Source of the DNA: Azospirillum canadense | GTDB taxonomy: Bacteria; Pseudomonadota; Alphaproteobacteria; Azospirillales; Azospirillaceae | Length of the DNA: 64,000 nt | Assembly (NCBI RefSeq): GCF_025961225.1 | Contig: NZ_JAOQNG010000001.1 | Coordinates: 1,277,001 to 1,341,000, forward strand | Reading direction: 5' to 3' | The notes under the pieces: generated by a model | Seen by the model: the letters and a program-made list of their open reading frames with translations, nothing else | The model's database searches: none | Told to the model about the DNA's origin: nothing | Translations under genes and position numbers: made by a program | In this document: one piece after another, positions 52,727-64,000 of the stretch | How positions within the stretch are numbered: the stretch's first letter is position 1 | Layout of the letters: each line of letters opens with the position of its first letter

Positions 52727-54061
52727 ATGAACATCACCGAGACCAGCGCCGACGGCCTGAAGCGCGAGTACAAGGTCGTCATTTCCGCCCAGGATATCGA
52801 ACAGAAGGTGCAGGGCCGGCTCGACGAGCTGCGCCAGACGGTGCAGCTGCCCGGCTTCCGCCCGGGCAAGGTGCCGGTCGCCGTGATCAAGCAGCGCTAC
52901 GGCGGCAGCGTCCTGGCCGAGGCCCTGGAAGACGCCATCGCCGACAGCTCGCGCCAGGCGCTGAGCGAGCGCGGCCTGCGCATCGCCATGCAGCCGAAGA
53001 TCGAGGTCGAGAAGTACGAGCAGGGCGGCGACCTGTCCTACACCATGGGCGTCGAGCTGCTGCCGGACATCGAGCCGGGCGACTTCGCCGCGCTGGAGCT
53101 GGAGAAGCCGGTCGCCGAGGTCGAGGACAAGGCCGTGGACGAGGCGGTCGCCCGCCTGGCGTCCGCCCACTCCGTCCAGGCCCCGGTCACCGAGGACCGT
53201 CCGGCCGAGAAGGGCGACATCGCCGTGATCGACTTCGCCGGCACCGTCGGCGGCGAGGCCCTGCCGGGCATGGACGGCAAGGACTATCCGCTGGAGCTGG
53301 GCGCCAACCAGTTCGTTCCGGGCTTCGAGGACCAGCTGGTCGGCGCCAAGGCCGGCGAGCACCGCACGGTCACCGTGACCTTCCCGGCCGACTACCCGCA
53401 CGAGCAGCTGAAGGGCGCCGAGACGGTGTTCGAGGTCGACGTGAAGGAGCTCCGCAAGAACGTCCCGGCCGAGGTTAACGACGACCTCGCCAAGGAGTTC
53501 GGCATGGAGAGCCTGGAGAAGCTGCGCGAGGCCGTCAGCGACCGCATCAAGAGCGAGTACGCCAACGTGTCGCGCCTGCGCGTGAAGCGCCAGCTGCTCG
53601 ACAAGCTGGCCGAGGGCCACTCCTTCGAGGTCCCGCCGGGCATGGTGGACATCGAGTTCAACGGCATCTGGGAGCGCCTTCAGGAGGAGCTGAAGAACGG
53701 CACCGCCGGCGAGGACGCCGGCAAGCCGGAGGAGGAGCTGAAGGCCGAGTACCGCGGCATCGCCGAGCGCCGCGTGCGCCTGGGCCTGCTGCTGTCCGAG
53801 GTCGGCCGCCGCAACAACATCCAGGTGAGCCAGGATGAGCTGAACCGCGCCCTGATCGCCGAGGCGCGCCGCTTCCCCGGCCAGGAGCGCCAGGTGTTCG
53901 ACTTCTTCAAGCAGAACCAGCAGGCGCTTGAGAACCTCCGCGCCCCGATCTTCGAGGACAAGGTCGTCGACTTCATCCTGGATCAGGCCAAGGTGAACGA
54001 GAAGCCCGTGTCGGTCGACGAGCTGATGAAGGATCCCGACGAGGAGGCCGCCGCGGCCTAA
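52727..54061 (+). CDS. tig: trigger factor (ribosome-bound chaperone, PPIase)
   Basis: A 444-residue chaperone that receives nascent chains at the ribosome exit. The ribosome-binding signature is [20 protein letters not shown] (GFRxGKxP). The FKBP-type PPIase domain (about 160-245) is [20 protein letters not shown] with [15 protein letters not shown]. The C-terminal arms (250-430) are helical. The start has no strong ribosome site but matches the family. It precedes clpP, clpX and lon, the usual order. Confidence 0.97.
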   Translation: MNITETSADGLKREYKVVISAQDIEQKVQGRLDELRQTVQLPGFRPGKVPVAVIKQRYGGSVLAEALEDAIADSSRQALSERGLRIAMQPKIEVEKYEQGGDLSYTMGVELLPDIEPGDFAALELEKPVAEVEDKAVDEAVARLASAHSVQAPVTEDRPAEKGDIAVIDFAGTVGGEALPGMDGKDYPLELGANQFVPGFEDQLVGAKAGEHRTVTVTFPADYPHEQLKGAETVFEVDVKELRKNVPAEVNDDLAKEFGMESLEKLREAVSDRIKSEYANVSRLRVKRQLLDKLAEGHSFEVPPGMVDIEFNGIWERLQEELKNGTAGEDAGKPEEELKAEYRGIAERRVRLGLLLSEVGRRNNIQVSQDELNRALIAEARRFPGQERQVFDFFKQNQQALENLRAPIFEDKVVDFILDQAKVNEKPVSVDELMKDPDEEAAAA

Positions 54062-54078
54062 TCGGCGAGAAAGGATGA

Positions 54079-54100
54079 GGGGCGGCCTACCGGCCGCCCC
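54079..54100 (+). terminator. strong GC hairpin after tig
   Basis: GGGGCGGCC pairs with GGCCGCCCC around a TACC loop, 18 bases after the tig stop. The T-run is missing, so it may be a weak terminator, an attenuator or an mRNA end stabiliser in front of clpP. Confidence 0.5.
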
Positions 54101-54164
54101 GATCCATACCTATATGAATGTCTGCTCAGACCTCAAACGAGCTGCGGGAGCAGGGAAGAACAAC

Positions 54165-54794
54165 ATGTACGACTTCGAACCGAAGATGAATGCTCTGGTC
54201 CCGATGGTCATCGAGCAGACCAACCGGGGCGAACGGGCGTACGACATTTATTCGCGACTGCTGAAGGAGCGGATCATCTTCCTGATCGGCGGTGTCAACG
54301 ACGCCGTGGCCAGCCTGATCTGTTCGCAGCTGCTGTTCCTTGAGTCGGAGAACCCGAGCAAGGACATCGCGCTCTACATCAATTCTCCGGGCGGCTACGT
54401 CTCAGCCGGCCTCGCCATCTACGACACCATGCAGTACATCCGTCCGCAGGTGTCCACGGTGTGCATGGGCCAGGCGGCCTCCATGGGCTCGCTCCTGCTG
54501 GCCGCGGGCGCGCCGGGCAAGCGCTTCTCGCTGCCGAACAGCCGGATCATGATCCACCAGCCGTCGGGCGGCGCCCAGGGCCAGGCCTCGGACATCGAGA
54601 TCCAGGCCCAGGAGATCCTGAAGCTGCGGTCGCGCCTCAACGACATCTACGTCAAGCACACCGGCCAGACGCTCGACACGATTGAGGCCGCGATGGAGCG
54701 CGACAAGTTCATGTCTCCGGAGGAGGCCAAGGCCTTCGGCCTGATCGACGAGGTGGTCGAGAAGCGTCCGGGCGGCGACTCCAGCGCGTCGTAA
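54165..54794 (+). CDS. clpP: ATP-dependent Clp protease proteolytic subunit
   Basis: A 209-residue serine peptidase that forms two stacked heptamers and works with ClpX or ClpA. The active-site Ser is in [16 protein letters not shown], His in [13 protein letters not shown], and Asp in the [13 protein letters not shown] region. ATG 54165 begins [19 protein letters not shown], the usual start, with no long propeptide. It is probably transcribed with tig or from its own promoter in the 103-base gap; CCTATAT at 54109 is a candidate heat-shock -10 without a matching -35. Confidence 0.97.
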   Translation: MYDFEPKMNALVPMVIEQTNRGERAYDIYSRLLKERIIFLIGGVNDAVASLICSQLLFLESENPSKDIALYINSPGGYVSAGLAIYDTMQYIRPQVSTVCMGQAASMGSLLLAAGAPGKRFSLPNSRIMIHQPSGGAQGQASDIEIQAQEILKLRSRLNDIYVKHTGQTLDTIEAAMERDKFMSPEEAKAFGLIDEVVEKRPGGDSSAS

Positions 54795-55114
54795 CCGGCG
54801 CCGCCGCATCCCCCGGTCCGCGCCGGGGGAAGGGCGGTGGTGGTCGTCCAATGCGGCAGTGCACAATCGCTTCCCGCTCGGTGGGGCGACCAACAAATGA
54901 TTGATTGCGCCGTTTCCCTGTTGTTGAATGGCAGCGAGACGGCCCGACGGGTCGGGTTCGGGCGCCGTAAGGACGCTTTGGACCATGTATGAGCGGATGC
55001 GTTAACCTTGTCGAAGGCATTGCCGGAGACAACCTTTGAAAGGACCGGCGTCGGGGGACGCCGCAGGCGGTTGACTGGTAACGGATGAGTCCCCCGCGAG
55101 ATGACGGAGTACCG
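54795..55114 (+). other. clpP-clpX intergenic region
   Basis: A 320-base gap with no convincing ORF. CCCCGG-TCCGCG-CCGGGG near the clpP end and CGGCGTCGGGGGACGCCG near the clpX end can form hairpins. No clear sigma70 or sigma32 promoter is found by eye, although clpX is expected to have one here. Confidence 0.4.
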
Positions 55115-56383
<1,269 letters not shown>

Positions 56384-56452
56384 AGAATAGCGAAGGCGTG
56401 TGCCTAGGGATTGGGCACCCGCCATTCGCTTTCCACAGTGCGGCAATGATTG

Positions 56453-56481
56453 AACGGGCGCGTGAACACGCGCCCGTTTTT
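56453..56481 (+). terminator. intrinsic terminator after clpX
   Basis: AACGGGCGCGTG pairs with CACGCGCCCGTT around AA, followed by TTT. It lies 70 bases after the clpX stop and separates clpX from lon. Confidence 0.9.
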
Positions 56482-56656
56482 GCTGTGATTTTGTCCGATT
56501 AGGGGGCGGAATACCGCCTTACAGCCCCTTGAAGGGGCACGGGGGCTGTGCCACGTTAGAAAGCGTGCCGGTTTTCGTGCCCCGCGCTCATCCCGAGGCA
56601 GGGCCCCTCTCAGGCCCATCCCGGGCTGACGGCGTCCCAATCAAGAGGCCCAATCA

Positions 56657-59071
56657 ATGTTCGAAATCCCCCGTGGTGCCCTCTATCCGGTCCTGCCGCT
56701 GCGCGACATCGTGGTCTTCCCCCACATGATCGTGCCGCTCTTCGTCGGCCGCGAGAAATCCGTGCGCGCCCTGGAAGACGTCATGAAGGATGATAAGCAG
56801 ATCCTTCTCGTCACCCAGAAGAACGCCGCGCAGGACGATCCGACGCCGGCGGACATCTACAGCGTCGGCACCGTCGGCACCGTGCTGCAGCTCCTGAAGC
56901 TGCCCGACGGGACGGTGAAGGTGCTCGTGGAAGGCGGCCAGCGGGCGTCCATCACGAAGTTCGCCGAGAACGAGGATTTCTTCCAGGCCTACGCCGACCT
57001 CGTCGAGGAGAAGGTGGGCGAGAGCCAGGAGCTGGAAGCGCTGGGACGCGCCGTCGTGTCGCAGTTCGAGCAGTACATCAAGCTGAACAAGAAGATCCCG
57101 CCGGAGGTGCTGGTCTCGATCAACCAGATCGAGGAGCCGGGCAAGCTGGCCGACACCGTGGCCTCGCACCTCGCCCTCAAGATTCCGGAAAAGCAGCAGC
57201 TCCTGGAATGCGCGACCGTATCGGAGCGCCTGGAGCGGGTCTATGCCTTCATGGAAGGCGAGATCGGCGTGCTGCAGGTGGAAAAGCGCATCCGCAACCG
57301 CGTCAAGCGGCAAATGGAGAAGACCCAGCGCGAGTACTACCTGAACGAACAGCTGAAGGCGATCCAGAAGGAACTCGGCGAGACCGAGGACGGCCGCGAT
57401 GAGTCGGCCGAGCTGGAAGAGAAGATCAACAAGACGCGCTTCTCCAAGGAGGCCCGCGACAAGGCGCTCGCCGAGCTGAAGAAGCTGCGGTCGATGAGCC
57501 CGATGTCCGCCGAGGCCACCGTCGTGCGCAACTACCTGGACTGGATGCTGTCCATTCCGTGGAAGAAGCGCACCAAGGTGAAGAAGGACCTGAAGCTCGC
57601 GCAGAAGATCCTCGACGCCGACCATTACGGTCTGGAGAAGGTCAAGGAGCGCATCCTTGAGTATCTCGCGGTCCAGAACCGCATGAACAAGGTCAAGGGC
57701 CCGATCCTGTGCCTGGTCGGCCCGCCCGGCGTCGGCAAGACCTCGCTCGGCAAGTCCATCGCCAAGTCGACGGGACGCAACTTCGTCCGCATGTCGCTGG
57801 GCGGCGTCCGCGACGAGGCGGAGGTCCGCGGTCACCGGCGTACCTACATCGGTTCGATGCCCGGCAAGGTGATCCAGGGCATGAAGAAGGCGAAGTCGTC
57901 GAACCCGTTGTTCCTGCTGGACGAGATCGACAAGCTCGGCGCCGACTGGCGCGGCGACCCGTCCTCCGCCCTGCTGGAGGTCCTCGATCCGGAGCAGAAC
58001 GGCACCTTCAACGACCATTACCTGGAGGTCGACTACGACCTGTCCGACGTGATGTTCGTCTGCACGGCCAACACGATGCGCATGCCGCAGCCGCTGCTGG
58101 ACCGCATGGAGATCATCCGCGTCGCCGGCTACACCGAGGACGAAAAGGTCGAGATCTCCAAGCGCCACTTGATTGAGAAGCAGATCGAGGCGAATGGTCT
58201 GAAGAAGGGCGAGTTCGCCATTTCCGACGACGCGCTGCGCGACCTGATCCGCTACTACACCCGCGAGGCCGGCGTCCGCAGCTTGGAGCGTGAGATCGCC
58301 AACCTGTGCCGCAAGGCCGTGAAGGAGATCCTGATGAAGGGCTCCGGCGGCGGCAAGGTGACGATCACACGCCGGAACCTGGACAAGTACGCTGGCGTCC
58401 GCCGCTTCCACTTCGGCGAAGCCGAACTGGAGGATCTGGTCGGTGTGACCACGGGCCTGGCCTGGACCGAGGTCGGTGGCGAGCTTCTGTCGATCGAGGC
58501 GGTGTCGCTGCCGGGCAAGGGGCGTGTCACCACGACCGGCAAGCTGGGCGACGTGATGAAGGAATCGGTCCAGGCGGCCGAGAGCTACGTCAAGTCGCGC
58601 GCCACGGCCTTTGGCATCAAGCCGACCCTGTTCGAGAAGAGGGACATCCACGTCCACGTTCCGGAAGGCGCCACCCCGAAGGACGGCCCGTCGGCCGGCG
58701 TGGCGATGATCACCTCCATCGTGTCCGTCCTCACCACCATTCCGGTGCGCAAGGACGTGGCGATGACCGGTGAGATCACGCTGCGCGGTCGCGTGCTTCC
58801 GATCGGCGGTCTGAAGGAAAAGCTGCTGGCTGCGCTGCGTGGTGGCCTCAAGCACGTGCTGATCCCAAAAGACAACGAAAAGGATCTGGCCGACATTCCG
58901 GACAACGTGAAGCGCGGGCTGGAAATCATTCCGGTCAGCACGGTCGACGACGTCTTGAAGAACGCGCTGGTTCGTCCGCTGGAGCCGATCGAGTGGACCG
59001 AGCCGGAGGCTGTCGAACCCGCTGTTGCGAAGCAGCAGACCGATGCGACCGGTGAAGTCATTCGTCACTGA
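56657..59071 (+). CDS. lon: ATP-dependent protease Lon
   Basis: An 804-residue AAA+ serine protease that degrades misfolded and regulatory proteins. The N-terminal LON domain starts at [20 protein letters not shown]. Walker A is [16 protein letters not shown], Walker [13 protein letters not shown]. The peptidase domain has the Ser of [11 protein letters not shown] and the Lys of [16 protein letters not shown], forming the dyad. ATG 56657 is the usual start. A CTTGAA at about 56528 could be part of a heat-shock promoter, but the -10 is poor. Confidence 0.97.
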   Translation: MFEIPRGALYPVLPLRDIVVFPHMIVPLFVGREKSVRALEDVMKDDKQILLVTQKNAAQDDPTPADIYSVGTVGTVLQLLKLPDGTVKVLVEGGQRASITKFAENEDFFQAYADLVEEKVGESQELEALGRAVVSQFEQYIKLNKKIPPEVLVSINQIEEPGKLADTVASHLALKIPEKQQLLECATVSERLERVYAFMEGEIGVLQVEKRIRNRVKRQMEKTQREYYLNEQLKAIQKELGETEDGRDESAELEEKINKTRFSKEARDKALAELKKLRSMSPMSAEATVVRNYLDWMLSIPWKKRTKVKKDLKLAQKILDADHYGLEKVKERILEYLAVQNRMNKVKGPILCLVGPPGVGKTSLGKSIAKSTGRNFVRMSLGGVRDEAEVRGHRRTYIGSMPGKVIQGMKKAKSSNPLFLLDEIDKLGADWRGDPSSALLEVLDPEQNGTFNDHYLEVDYDLSDVMFVCTANTMRMPQPLLDRMEIIRVAGYTEDEKVEISKRHLIEKQIEANGLKKGEFAISDDALRDLIRYYTREAGVRSLEREIANLCRKAVKEILMKGSGGGKVTITRRNLDKYAGVRRFHFGEAELEDLVGVTTGLAWTEVGGELLSIEAVSLPGKGRVTTTGKLGDVMKESVQAAESYVKSRATAFGIKPTLFEKRDIHVHVPEGATPKDGPSAGVAMITSIVSVLTTIPVRKDVAMTGEITLRGRVLPIGGLKEKLLAALRGGLKHVLIPKDNEKDLADIPDNVKRGLEIIPVSTVDDVLKNALVRPLEPIEWTEPEAVEPAVAKQQTDATGEVIRH

Positions 59072-59118
59072 CCCAGTTTTCAGGGTTATGGCCGCGTAAA
59101 AATGCGGCTTCTGTCCAG

Positions 59119-59153
59119 AACGCCCGCCCGTCGCCAATTGACGGGCGGGCGTT
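59119..59153 (+). terminator. intrinsic terminator after lon
   Basis: AACGCCCGCCCGTC pairs with GACGGGCGGGCGTT around a 7-base loop, followed by a T-rich stretch. It ends the lon transcript before hup. Confidence 0.85.
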
Positions 59154-59234
59154 GCTGTGTTTATCCTTTTGCGTGCAAAGTCGTGGGGCGGCTTTGTTCA
59201 AAGGAATGTTTGCAGAGTTGGGAAGGGGGAATAA

Positions 59235-59507
59235 GTGAACAAGAACGATCTCGTGGCGCACGTCGCCGATGCTGCGGGTTTGTCTAAAACTGACGCGACC
59301 AAGGCGGTCGATGCAGTGTTTGAAGGAATCGCCGACTCGCTCAAAAAGGGTGATGAGGTGCGTCTTGTCGGATTTGGCACCTTTGCTGTTGCCGAGCGTG
59401 CGGCCAGCGAGGGGCGCAACCCGCGCACCGGTGAGAAGATCGCCATTCCGGCTTCGAAGCAGCCGAAATTCAAGCCCGGAAAGACATTGAAGGACGGCTT
59501 GAACTGA
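59235..59507 (+). CDS. hup: HU-family DNA-binding protein
   Basis: A 90-residue histone-like dimer that bends DNA. It begins with GTG: MNKNDLVAHVADAAGLSKTD; the beta-arm region is EGRNPRTGEKIAIPASKQPKF, with the conserved Arg-Asn-Pro tip that intercalates DNA, and it ends in GKTLKDGLN. GGGAAGGGGGA precedes the GTG. The position after lon is the usual one for hupB-type genes. Confidence 0.95.
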   Translation: MNKNDLVAHVADAAGLSKTDATKAVDAVFEGIADSLKKGDEVRLVGFGTFAVAERAASEGRNPRTGEKIAIPASKQPKFKPGKTLKDGLN

Positions 59508-59532
59508 TCCCCATTTTCGGGGCATAGTGCCG

Positions 59533-59559
59533 ACCGGCCGGGCAACCCCGGCCGGTTTT
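59533..59559 (+). terminator. intrinsic terminator after hup
   Basis: ACCGGCCGGG pairs with CCCGGCCGGT around CAAC, followed by TTT. It lies 26 bases after the hup stop. Confidence 0.92.
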
Positions 59560-59601
59560 CGTTTGCGGCACCGGCATGGATGTTTGCGCGGCGCCAGCGA
59601 C

Positions 59602-59676
59602 GGGCGATTAGCTCAGCGGTAGAGCATCTCGTTTACACCGAGAGGGTCGGGGGTTCGAAACCCTCATCGCCCACCA
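59602..59676 (+). tRNA. tRNA-Val (TAC)
   Basis: 75 bases. The acceptor stem GGGCGAT pairs with ATCGCCC, discriminator A, encoded CCA. The anticodon loop TTTACAC gives anticodon TAC, and the T-loop is GTTCGAAAC. It starts 43 bases after the hup terminator. Confidence 0.95.
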
Positions 59677-59842
59677 ACGCGTCATGGCGAAGCCGGCGCG
59701 CCTCCTCCCAATTTAAAAGATCCTGGCACGGGCAAAAGACCCCGCCGCCACGGCCGGTGTGCGCAGTGCCCGTTGGCGCGCGCCAAGCGCAAGCCGTGAA
59801 ATCCTCGGATTCGTCCCCTCGGCAAATTTTTCAATTTGGTGA

Positions 59843-59871
59843 TTGACAGCGTGCCGCCCGGACCGCTAGAA
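59843..59871 (+). promoter_or_regulatory. promoter of tRNA-Asp
   Basis: TTGACA (59843-59848), a 17-base spacer, then CTAGAA (59866-59871), about 100 bases before tRNA-Asp. TTGACA with a CTAGA-type -10 is the form of strong stable-RNA promoters in alphaproteobacteria. Confidence 0.65.
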
Positions 59872-59969
59872 ACCCGCCACCAACGGCGGGGAGCGAGCGC
59901 TTCCCAAACAGGCCCGAAGACGCCAACGACGGCGTCCAGCCAACTCGGGTCAGGTTGCTGTTGTATTGC

Positions 59970-60046
<77 letters not shown>

Positions 60047-60345
60047 TCCTCCCTACAAAGCAATTCCATTCAGCTTTTCTGACGCGCGGTCGGTGCTTGT
60101 ATACGACGTGTCGGGGCTGCTTGCGGCACCTTTAAAAAGCGTGGTATTACCAAGGACATCCGCTCGTTTCCGCAGAGTGGATTCATTGGCGGAAAGCGAT
60201 TCAAAGCGCTTTCCTTGCCCACGGTCTCGTCATATATTCCGGCCCGTCTGATGGGCTAATCCAAGGCATTCCAGCCACGGCACCGCGCGTCGGCCGATTT
60301 CGGGCCGCACCGGCGTTCGTGGCGTGGGCTTATGGGAGGACCGCG
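60047..60345 (+). other. nuo operon upstream region
   Basis: About 300 bases between tRNA-Asp and nuoA, with no gene. GGAAAGCG (60191-60198) pairs with CGCTTTCC (60207-60214) to form a hairpin. An A/T-rich stretch (TTTAAAAAGCG near 60130) may belong to the promoter region, but no -35/-10 pair stands out. Confidence 0.4.
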
Positions 60346-60714
60346 GTGACCAATCCGCTGATCATTGAGTACCTTCCGATCCTGGTGTTCCTGCTGATCG
60401 GTGTCGTGCTGGCCGTTATCATGGTCGGCGCGTCCTACGTCATCAGCCCGAAAAACCCGGACGCCGAAAAGGTCTCCCCCTACGAATGCGGCTTCGAGCC
60501 GTTCGAGGATGCCCGCGCGAAATTCGACGTGCGGTTTTACCTGGTCTCCATCCTGTTCATCATTTTCGACCTGGAAGTCGCCTTCCTGTTCCCGTGGGCC
60601 GTGGCCCTCGGCGACATCGGCATGTTCGGCTTCTGGTCGATGATCGTGTTCCTCGGGATCCTGACCATCGGCTTCATTTATGAGTGGAAGAAAGGAGCTC
60701 TGGAATGGGAGTAG
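60346..60714 (+). CDS. nuoA: NADH-quinone oxidoreductase subunit A
   Basis: A 122-residue membrane subunit of complex I with three membrane segments, lying near the quinone channel. [20 protein letters not shown] is the conserved loop with the Cys used to follow the active/deactive transition; [24 protein letters not shown] segment 2 follows (the sequence reads [20 protein letters not shown]). GTG 60346 is selected since GGGAGGA lies at ideal spacing. Its end overlaps the nuoB start by ten bases. Confidence 0.96.
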   Translation: MTNPLIIEYLPILVFLLIGVVLAVIMVGASYVISPKNPDAEKVSPYECGFEPFEDARAKFDVRFYLVSILFIIFDLEVAFLFPWAVALGDIGMFGFWSMIVFLGILTIGFIYEWKKGALEWE

Positions 60715-61247
60715 AGGCTGCCAAGCTGGCGCCGATTCCGCCCGGACCGGAACAGGACGCCTACCTCCGCGCGGTCACCGAGGAGATCCAGGAGAAGGGC
60801 TTCATCACGGCCAAGTATGAAGACCTGCTCGCCTGGGCCCGCACCGGGTCGCTCTGGCCGATGACTTTCGGCCTGGCCTGCTGCGCGGTGGAGATGATCC
60901 ACGCCTACATGAGCCGGTACGATCTCGACCGTTTCGGCGTCATTCCGCGCCCCAGCCCGCGTCAGTCCGACTGCATGATCGTCGCCGGCACGCTGACCAA
61001 CAAGATGGCCCCGGCGCTCCGCAAGGTCTACGACCAGATGCCGGAGCCGCGTTGGGTCATCTCCATGGGCTCCTGCGCGAACGGCGGCGGCTACTATCAC
61101 TATTCGTACTCGGTGGTGCGCGGCTGCGACCGGATCGTTCCGGTCGATATCTACGTGCCCGGCTGCCCGCCGACGGCGGAAGCGCTCGTGTACGGCATTC
61201 TGCAGCTCCAGAAGAAGATCCGGCGCGGCAACCGCATCGCCCGCTGA
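60705..61247 (+). CDS. nuoB: NADH-quinone oxidoreductase subunit B
   Basis: A 180-residue subunit that binds cluster N2, the last electron donor to quinone. Cysteine ligands are in [19 protein letters not shown] (CysCys), [18 protein letters not shown] and [18 protein letters not shown] 60705 has AAAGGAG upstream and overlaps the nuoA stop. It contacts NuoD to form the quinone site. Confidence 0.97.
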   Translation: MGVEAAKLAPIPPGPEQDAYLRAVTEEIQEKGFITAKYEDLLAWARTGSLWPMTFGLACCAVEMIHAYMSRYDLDRFGVIPRPSPRQSDCMIVAGTLTNKMAPALRKVYDQMPEPRWVISMGSCANGGGYYHYSYSVVRGCDRIVPVDIYVPGCPPTAEALVYGILQLQKKIRRGNRIAR

Positions 61248-61272
61248 GATAAGAAAAAGGCAGGTCCTGCCC

Positions 61273-61902
61273 ATGTCCGAACAGGCGTTGAAGGAAGTTG
61301 GTGACCACATCGCCGCGACACTCGGCGATGATGTGCTGAAGGTCGAGCTGAAGCTCGGCGAGCTGATGGTCACCGTGCGTCGCCCCGCGATCCTCAAGGC
61401 GCTGACCTTCCTGCGCGACGATCCGGCCTGCTCGTTCGAGCAGCTGCTGGACGTCACCGCGGTGGATTGGCCGGAGCGCGCGGAACGCTTCGAGGTGGTT
61501 TACAACCTCATCAGCTACAAGCACAACCGGCGCATTCGCGTGAAGCTGACCACCGACGAGGACACGCCGGTGGCCTCGGCCGTCCCGGTCTTCAGCGCGG
61601 CGAATTGGTTCGAGCGAGAAACCTGGGACCTCTACGGGGTCTTTTTCGCCGACCATCCCGATCTGCGCCGCATCCTGACGGACTATGGGTTCGAAGGGCA
61701 CCCGCTGCGCAAGGACTTCCCGATGACCGGCTACGTCGAGTGCCGCTACGACGAAGACCAGAAGCGCGTCGTCTACGAGCCGGTCCGCCTGACCCAGGAC
61801 TTCCGCACCTTCGACTTCCTGTCGCCATGGGAAGGCATGACCAACGTCATGCTTCCGGGAGACGAGAAGGCACAGGCCCCCAATGACGGGAGCAAGCCGT
61901 GA
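61273..61902 (+). CDS. nuoC: NADH-quinone oxidoreductase subunit C
   Basis: A 209-residue 30-kDa subunit of the complex I peripheral arm. [40 protein letters not shown] and [19 protein letters not shown] are the conserved 30-kDa signature segments. It is separate from nuoD, not fused as in enterics. Its stop overlaps the nuoD GTG start by four bases. Confidence 0.97.
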   Translation: MSEQALKEVGDHIAATLGDDVLKVELKLGELMVTVRRPAILKALTFLRDDPACSFEQLLDVTAVDWPERAERFEVVYNLISYKHNRRIRVKLTTDEDTPVASAVPVFSAANWFERETWDLYGVFFADHPDLRRILTDYGFEGHPLRKDFPMTGYVECRYDEDQKRVVYEPVRLTQDFRTFDFLSPWEGMTNVMLPGDEKAQAPNDGSKP

Positions 61903-63119
61903 CCATCGCCACGTCCGCACACCCCACCGCCGAGCAGTCCGGCGGAAAGACCCAGATCAAGCCCTACACCATGAACTTCGGGCCGCAGCACCCTGCGGCC
62001 CACGGCGTGCTGCGCTTGGTGATGGAACTCAACGGCGAGGTGGTCGAGCGCTGCGACCCGCACATCGGCCTGCTGCACCGCGGCACCGAAAAGCTGATCG
62101 AGTACAAGACCTACCTGCAGGCCGTGCCGTACTTCGACCGCCTGGATTACGTCAGCCCGATGTGCATGGAGCACGCCTACGTGCTCGGCATAGAGAAGCT
62201 GCTGCGCATCCAGGCGCCGTTGCGCGCCCAGTACATCCGCGTTCTGTTCTCCGAAATCACGCGCATCCTGAACCACATCCTGTCGATCACGACCGGCGCA
62301 CTGGACGTCGGCGCGATCACGCCGGCGCTGTGGGGCTTCGAGGAGCGCGAGATCCTCATGGAGTTCTACGAGCGCGTCTCCGGCGCTCGGCTGCACGCCA
62401 ACTACTTCCGTCCGGGCGGGGTCGCCTGGGACCTGCCGGCGGGTCTGACCGACGACATCTGGGAGTTCACGGAACGCTTCCCGAAGTTCGTCGAGGACAT
62501 CGACAACCTGCTGACCGACAACCGCATCTTCAAGCAGCGCACGGTCGACATCGGCGTCGTCACCAAGGAAGAGGCCTTCGACTGGGGCTTCACCGGTCCG
62601 ATGCTCCGCGGCTCGGGCGTGGCCTGGGACCTGCGCAAGTCGCAGCCCTACGAAGTCTATGACCGCATGGACTTCGACGTTCCGGTCGGCCTGACCGGCG
62701 ACTGCTGGGCGCGCTATCTGGTCCGCATGGAAGAAATGCGTCAGTCCAACCGCATCATCCGCCAGTGCCTGAAGGAACTGCCCGACGGCCCGGTGCGCGT
62801 CGAGGACCGCAAGGTCGCTCCGCCGCCGCGCGGCGAGATGAAGCGCTCGATGGAAGCGCTGATCCACCACTTCAAGCTCTTTACCGAGGGCTTCCACGTT
62901 CCCGAAGGCGAGACCTACACCGCCATCGAGGCGCCCAAGGGCGAGTTTGCCGTCTATCTGGTGTCCGACGGGACGAACAAGCCGTACCGGTGCAAGATCC
63001 GGGCCCCCGGCTTCGCCCACCTGCAAGGCCTCGACTTCATGTCGAAGGGCCACATGCTGGCCGACGCGGTGGCCAACATCGCGTCCATGGACATCGTGTT
63101 CGGAGAAATTGACCGATGA
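61899..63119 (+). CDS. nuoD: NADH-quinone oxidoreductase subunit D
   Basis: A 406-residue 49-kDa subunit related to hydrogenase large subunits. [20 protein letters not shown] contains the quinone-site His and Tyr-loop region; [20 protein letters not shown] and [17 protein letters not shown] follow, and DIVFGEIDR is the normal C-terminus. GTG 61899 overlaps nuoC, and the stop overlaps nuoE (ATGA). Confidence 0.97.
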   Translation: MTIATSAHPTAEQSGGKTQIKPYTMNFGPQHPAAHGVLRLVMELNGEVVERCDPHIGLLHRGTEKLIEYKTYLQAVPYFDRLDYVSPMCMEHAYVLGIEKLLRIQAPLRAQYIRVLFSEITRILNHILSITTGALDVGAITPALWGFEEREILMEFYERVSGARLHANYFRPGGVAWDLPAGLTDDIWEFTERFPKFVEDIDNLLTDNRIFKQRTVDIGVVTKEEAFDWGFTGPMLRGSGVAWDLRKSQPYEVYDRMDFDVPVGLTGDCWARYLVRMEEMRQSNRIIRQCLKELPDGPVRVEDRKVAPPPRGEMKRSMEALIHHFKLFTEGFHVPEGETYTAIEAPKGEFAVYLVSDGTNKPYRCKIRAPGFAHLQGLDFMSKGHMLADAVANIASMDIVFGEIDR

Positions 63120-63736
63120 GCGCCTCGGCTCACGATCCGGCCAACGAGCCGGCAACCTTCGCCTTCACTCCGGAGAACCTGGAGCGGGCGAAGAAGATCA
63201 TCGCCAAGTACCCGGAAGGCCGGCAGGCCAGCGCCTGCATGCCGCTGCTCGATCTGGCCCAGCGCCAGAACGCCGGCTGGGTGTCGCGCGCCACCATGGA
63301 CGCCGTCGCCGACCTGCTGGGGATGCCGCGCATTCGCGTGTACGAGGTTGCGACCTTCTACACGATGTACAACAAGTCTCCGGTCGGCAAGCACGTGATC
63401 CAGGTCTGCACGACCACGCCCTGCTGGCTGCGTGGATCCGACGACGTGGTGCACGCCTGTGAGCGCAAGCTGGGCATCGGGGTGGGCGAGACCACCGATG
63501 ACGGCGAGTTCACGCTGCGCGAGGTCGAGTGCTCGGGCGCCTGCGTCAACGCGCCTGTCGTCCAGATCGGCGACGACTACTATGAAGACGTCAGCCCGGA
63601 GCTGATGGAAAAGATCATCGACGCGCTGAAGCGCGGCGAGATCCCGAAGCCCGGCTCTCAGATCGGCCGGCAGTCCTCCGAACCGGTGGGCGGCCCGACG
63701 ACCCTGAAGGCTTTCACCACGACCCAGGCCGATTGA
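63116..63736 (+). CDS. nuoE: NADH-quinone oxidoreductase subunit E
   Basis: A 206-residue subunit with cluster N1a. The ferredoxin-like [2Fe-2S] ligands are Cys-x4-Cys in [11 protein letters not shown] and Cys-x3-Cys in [40 protein letters not shown] is the usual N-terminal helix. ATG 63116 overlaps the nuoD stop. A C-terminal tail of about 35 residues follows the domain, as in alphaproteobacterial and mitochondrial forms. Confidence 0.96.
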   Translation: MSASAHDPANEPATFAFTPENLERAKKIIAKYPEGRQASACMPLLDLAQRQNAGWVSRATMDAVADLLGMPRIRVYEVATFYTMYNKSPVGKHVIQVCTTTPCWLRGSDDVVHACERKLGIGVGETTDDGEFTLREVECSGACVNAPVVQIGDDYYEDVSPELMEKIIDALKRGEIPKPGSQIGRQSSEPVGGPTTLKAFTTTQAD

Positions 63737-63746
63737 GGGGGATGCG

Positions 63747-64000
63747 ATGCTTCGCGACGAGGACCGCATTTTCACCAACCTCTACGGTTTCCAGAGCTTC
63801 GGCCTGGACGCCGCCAAGAAGCGCGGTGACTGGGACAACACCAAAGCCCTGATCGAAAAGGGCAAAGAGTGGATCATCGAGCAGGTTAAGGAATCCGGCC
63901 TGCGCGGGCGCGGTGGCGCCGGCTTCTCCACCGGCATGAAGTGGTCCTTCATGCCGAAGAACGTGACGGACAAGCCGGTCTACCTGGTCATCAACGCCGA
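63747..64000 (+). CDS. nuoF: NADH-quinone oxidoreductase subunit F (partial)
   Basis: The first 84 codons of the flavoprotein subunit that takes electrons from [24 protein letters not shown] is the family N-terminus and [20 protein letters not shown] is the glycine-rich FMN/NADH loop. The gene continues past the window edge. The ATG follows GAGGGGGATGCG and is ten bases after the nuoE stop. Confidence 0.96.
   Translation, partial: MLRDEDRIFTNLYGFQSFGLDAAKKRGDWDNTKALIEKGKEWIIEQVKESGLRGRGGAGFSTGMKWSFMPKNVTDKPVYLVINA

Noticed and set aside
56528..56570. Heat-shock (RpoH) promoter upstream of lon and a CCTATAT -10 before clpP
   Set aside because: CTTGAA is present before lon but the -10 fits poorly; before clpP the -10 fits but no CTTG is at the right distance. 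Noted only as weak possibilities.

Overview
The window looks like a chromosome segment of an Azospirillum-type alphaproteobacterium (Rhodospirillales). This is inferred from the high G+C coding sequence, the adjacent glnB-glnA pair behind a sigma54/NtrC-type promoter, the neighbourhood of recG, DUF502, mfd and sdhE, a homospermidine (not spermidine) route, and the nuoABCDEF order. No database was searched.

Layout. 1-1230: right-hand part of an IS110-family element whose 3' non-coding end folds into a long imperfect hairpin (candidate bridge RNA) and appears to cut into a palindromic intergenic repeat. 1244-5606: small DUF genes, then a lipid block (SCP2 protein, acyl-CoA ligase broken by an in-frame TAG, MerR regulator, thioesterase) with a LiuR-like operator. 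5817-13278: a seven-to-eight gene unit built round a complete LIV-type ABC transporter, with an ATC-hydrolase-like protein, a FAD amine/amino-acid oxidase and a VOC protein. 13391-17284: MFS exporter, acireductone dioxygenase, an FNR-box-controlled double hemerythrin, bestrophin. 17285-20604: polyamine unit: ornithine decarboxylase behind a 450-base leader with an 11-codon Arg-rich upstream ORF, then homospermidine synthase and a terminator.

20605-36684: recG, a lone AT-rich OLD-family nuclease inserted just behind it, DUF502, a type III polyketide synthase with its methyltransferase partner, a cluster of Crp/Fnr and receiver-only regulators, a HEAT-ACT fusion, mfd and sdhE, and an enoyl-CoA hydratase. 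36889-45625: Mn/Fe transporter, hybrid kinase with duplicated PAS domains, a six-hairpin intergenic cluster, an AI-2E transporter with an extra soluble domain, PRC lipoprotein, arfB, DsbA/FrnE-type protein and small exported proteins. 45734-48032: glnB-glnA with terminator, sigma54 promoter and NtrC site.

48154-64000: two near-identical tRNA-His genes, an aldolase, nnr and malonyl-CoA decarboxylase; tRNA-Leu; the proteostasis run tig-clpP-clpX-lon-hup; tRNA-Val and tRNA-Asp; and the start of the complex I operon nuoA-nuoF (nuoF cut by the window edge).

Most of the window is ordinary core genome. The parts most worth a second look are the IS110 3' end, the ornithine decarboxylase leader, the AT-rich OLD insertion, and the families of intergenic palindromes.
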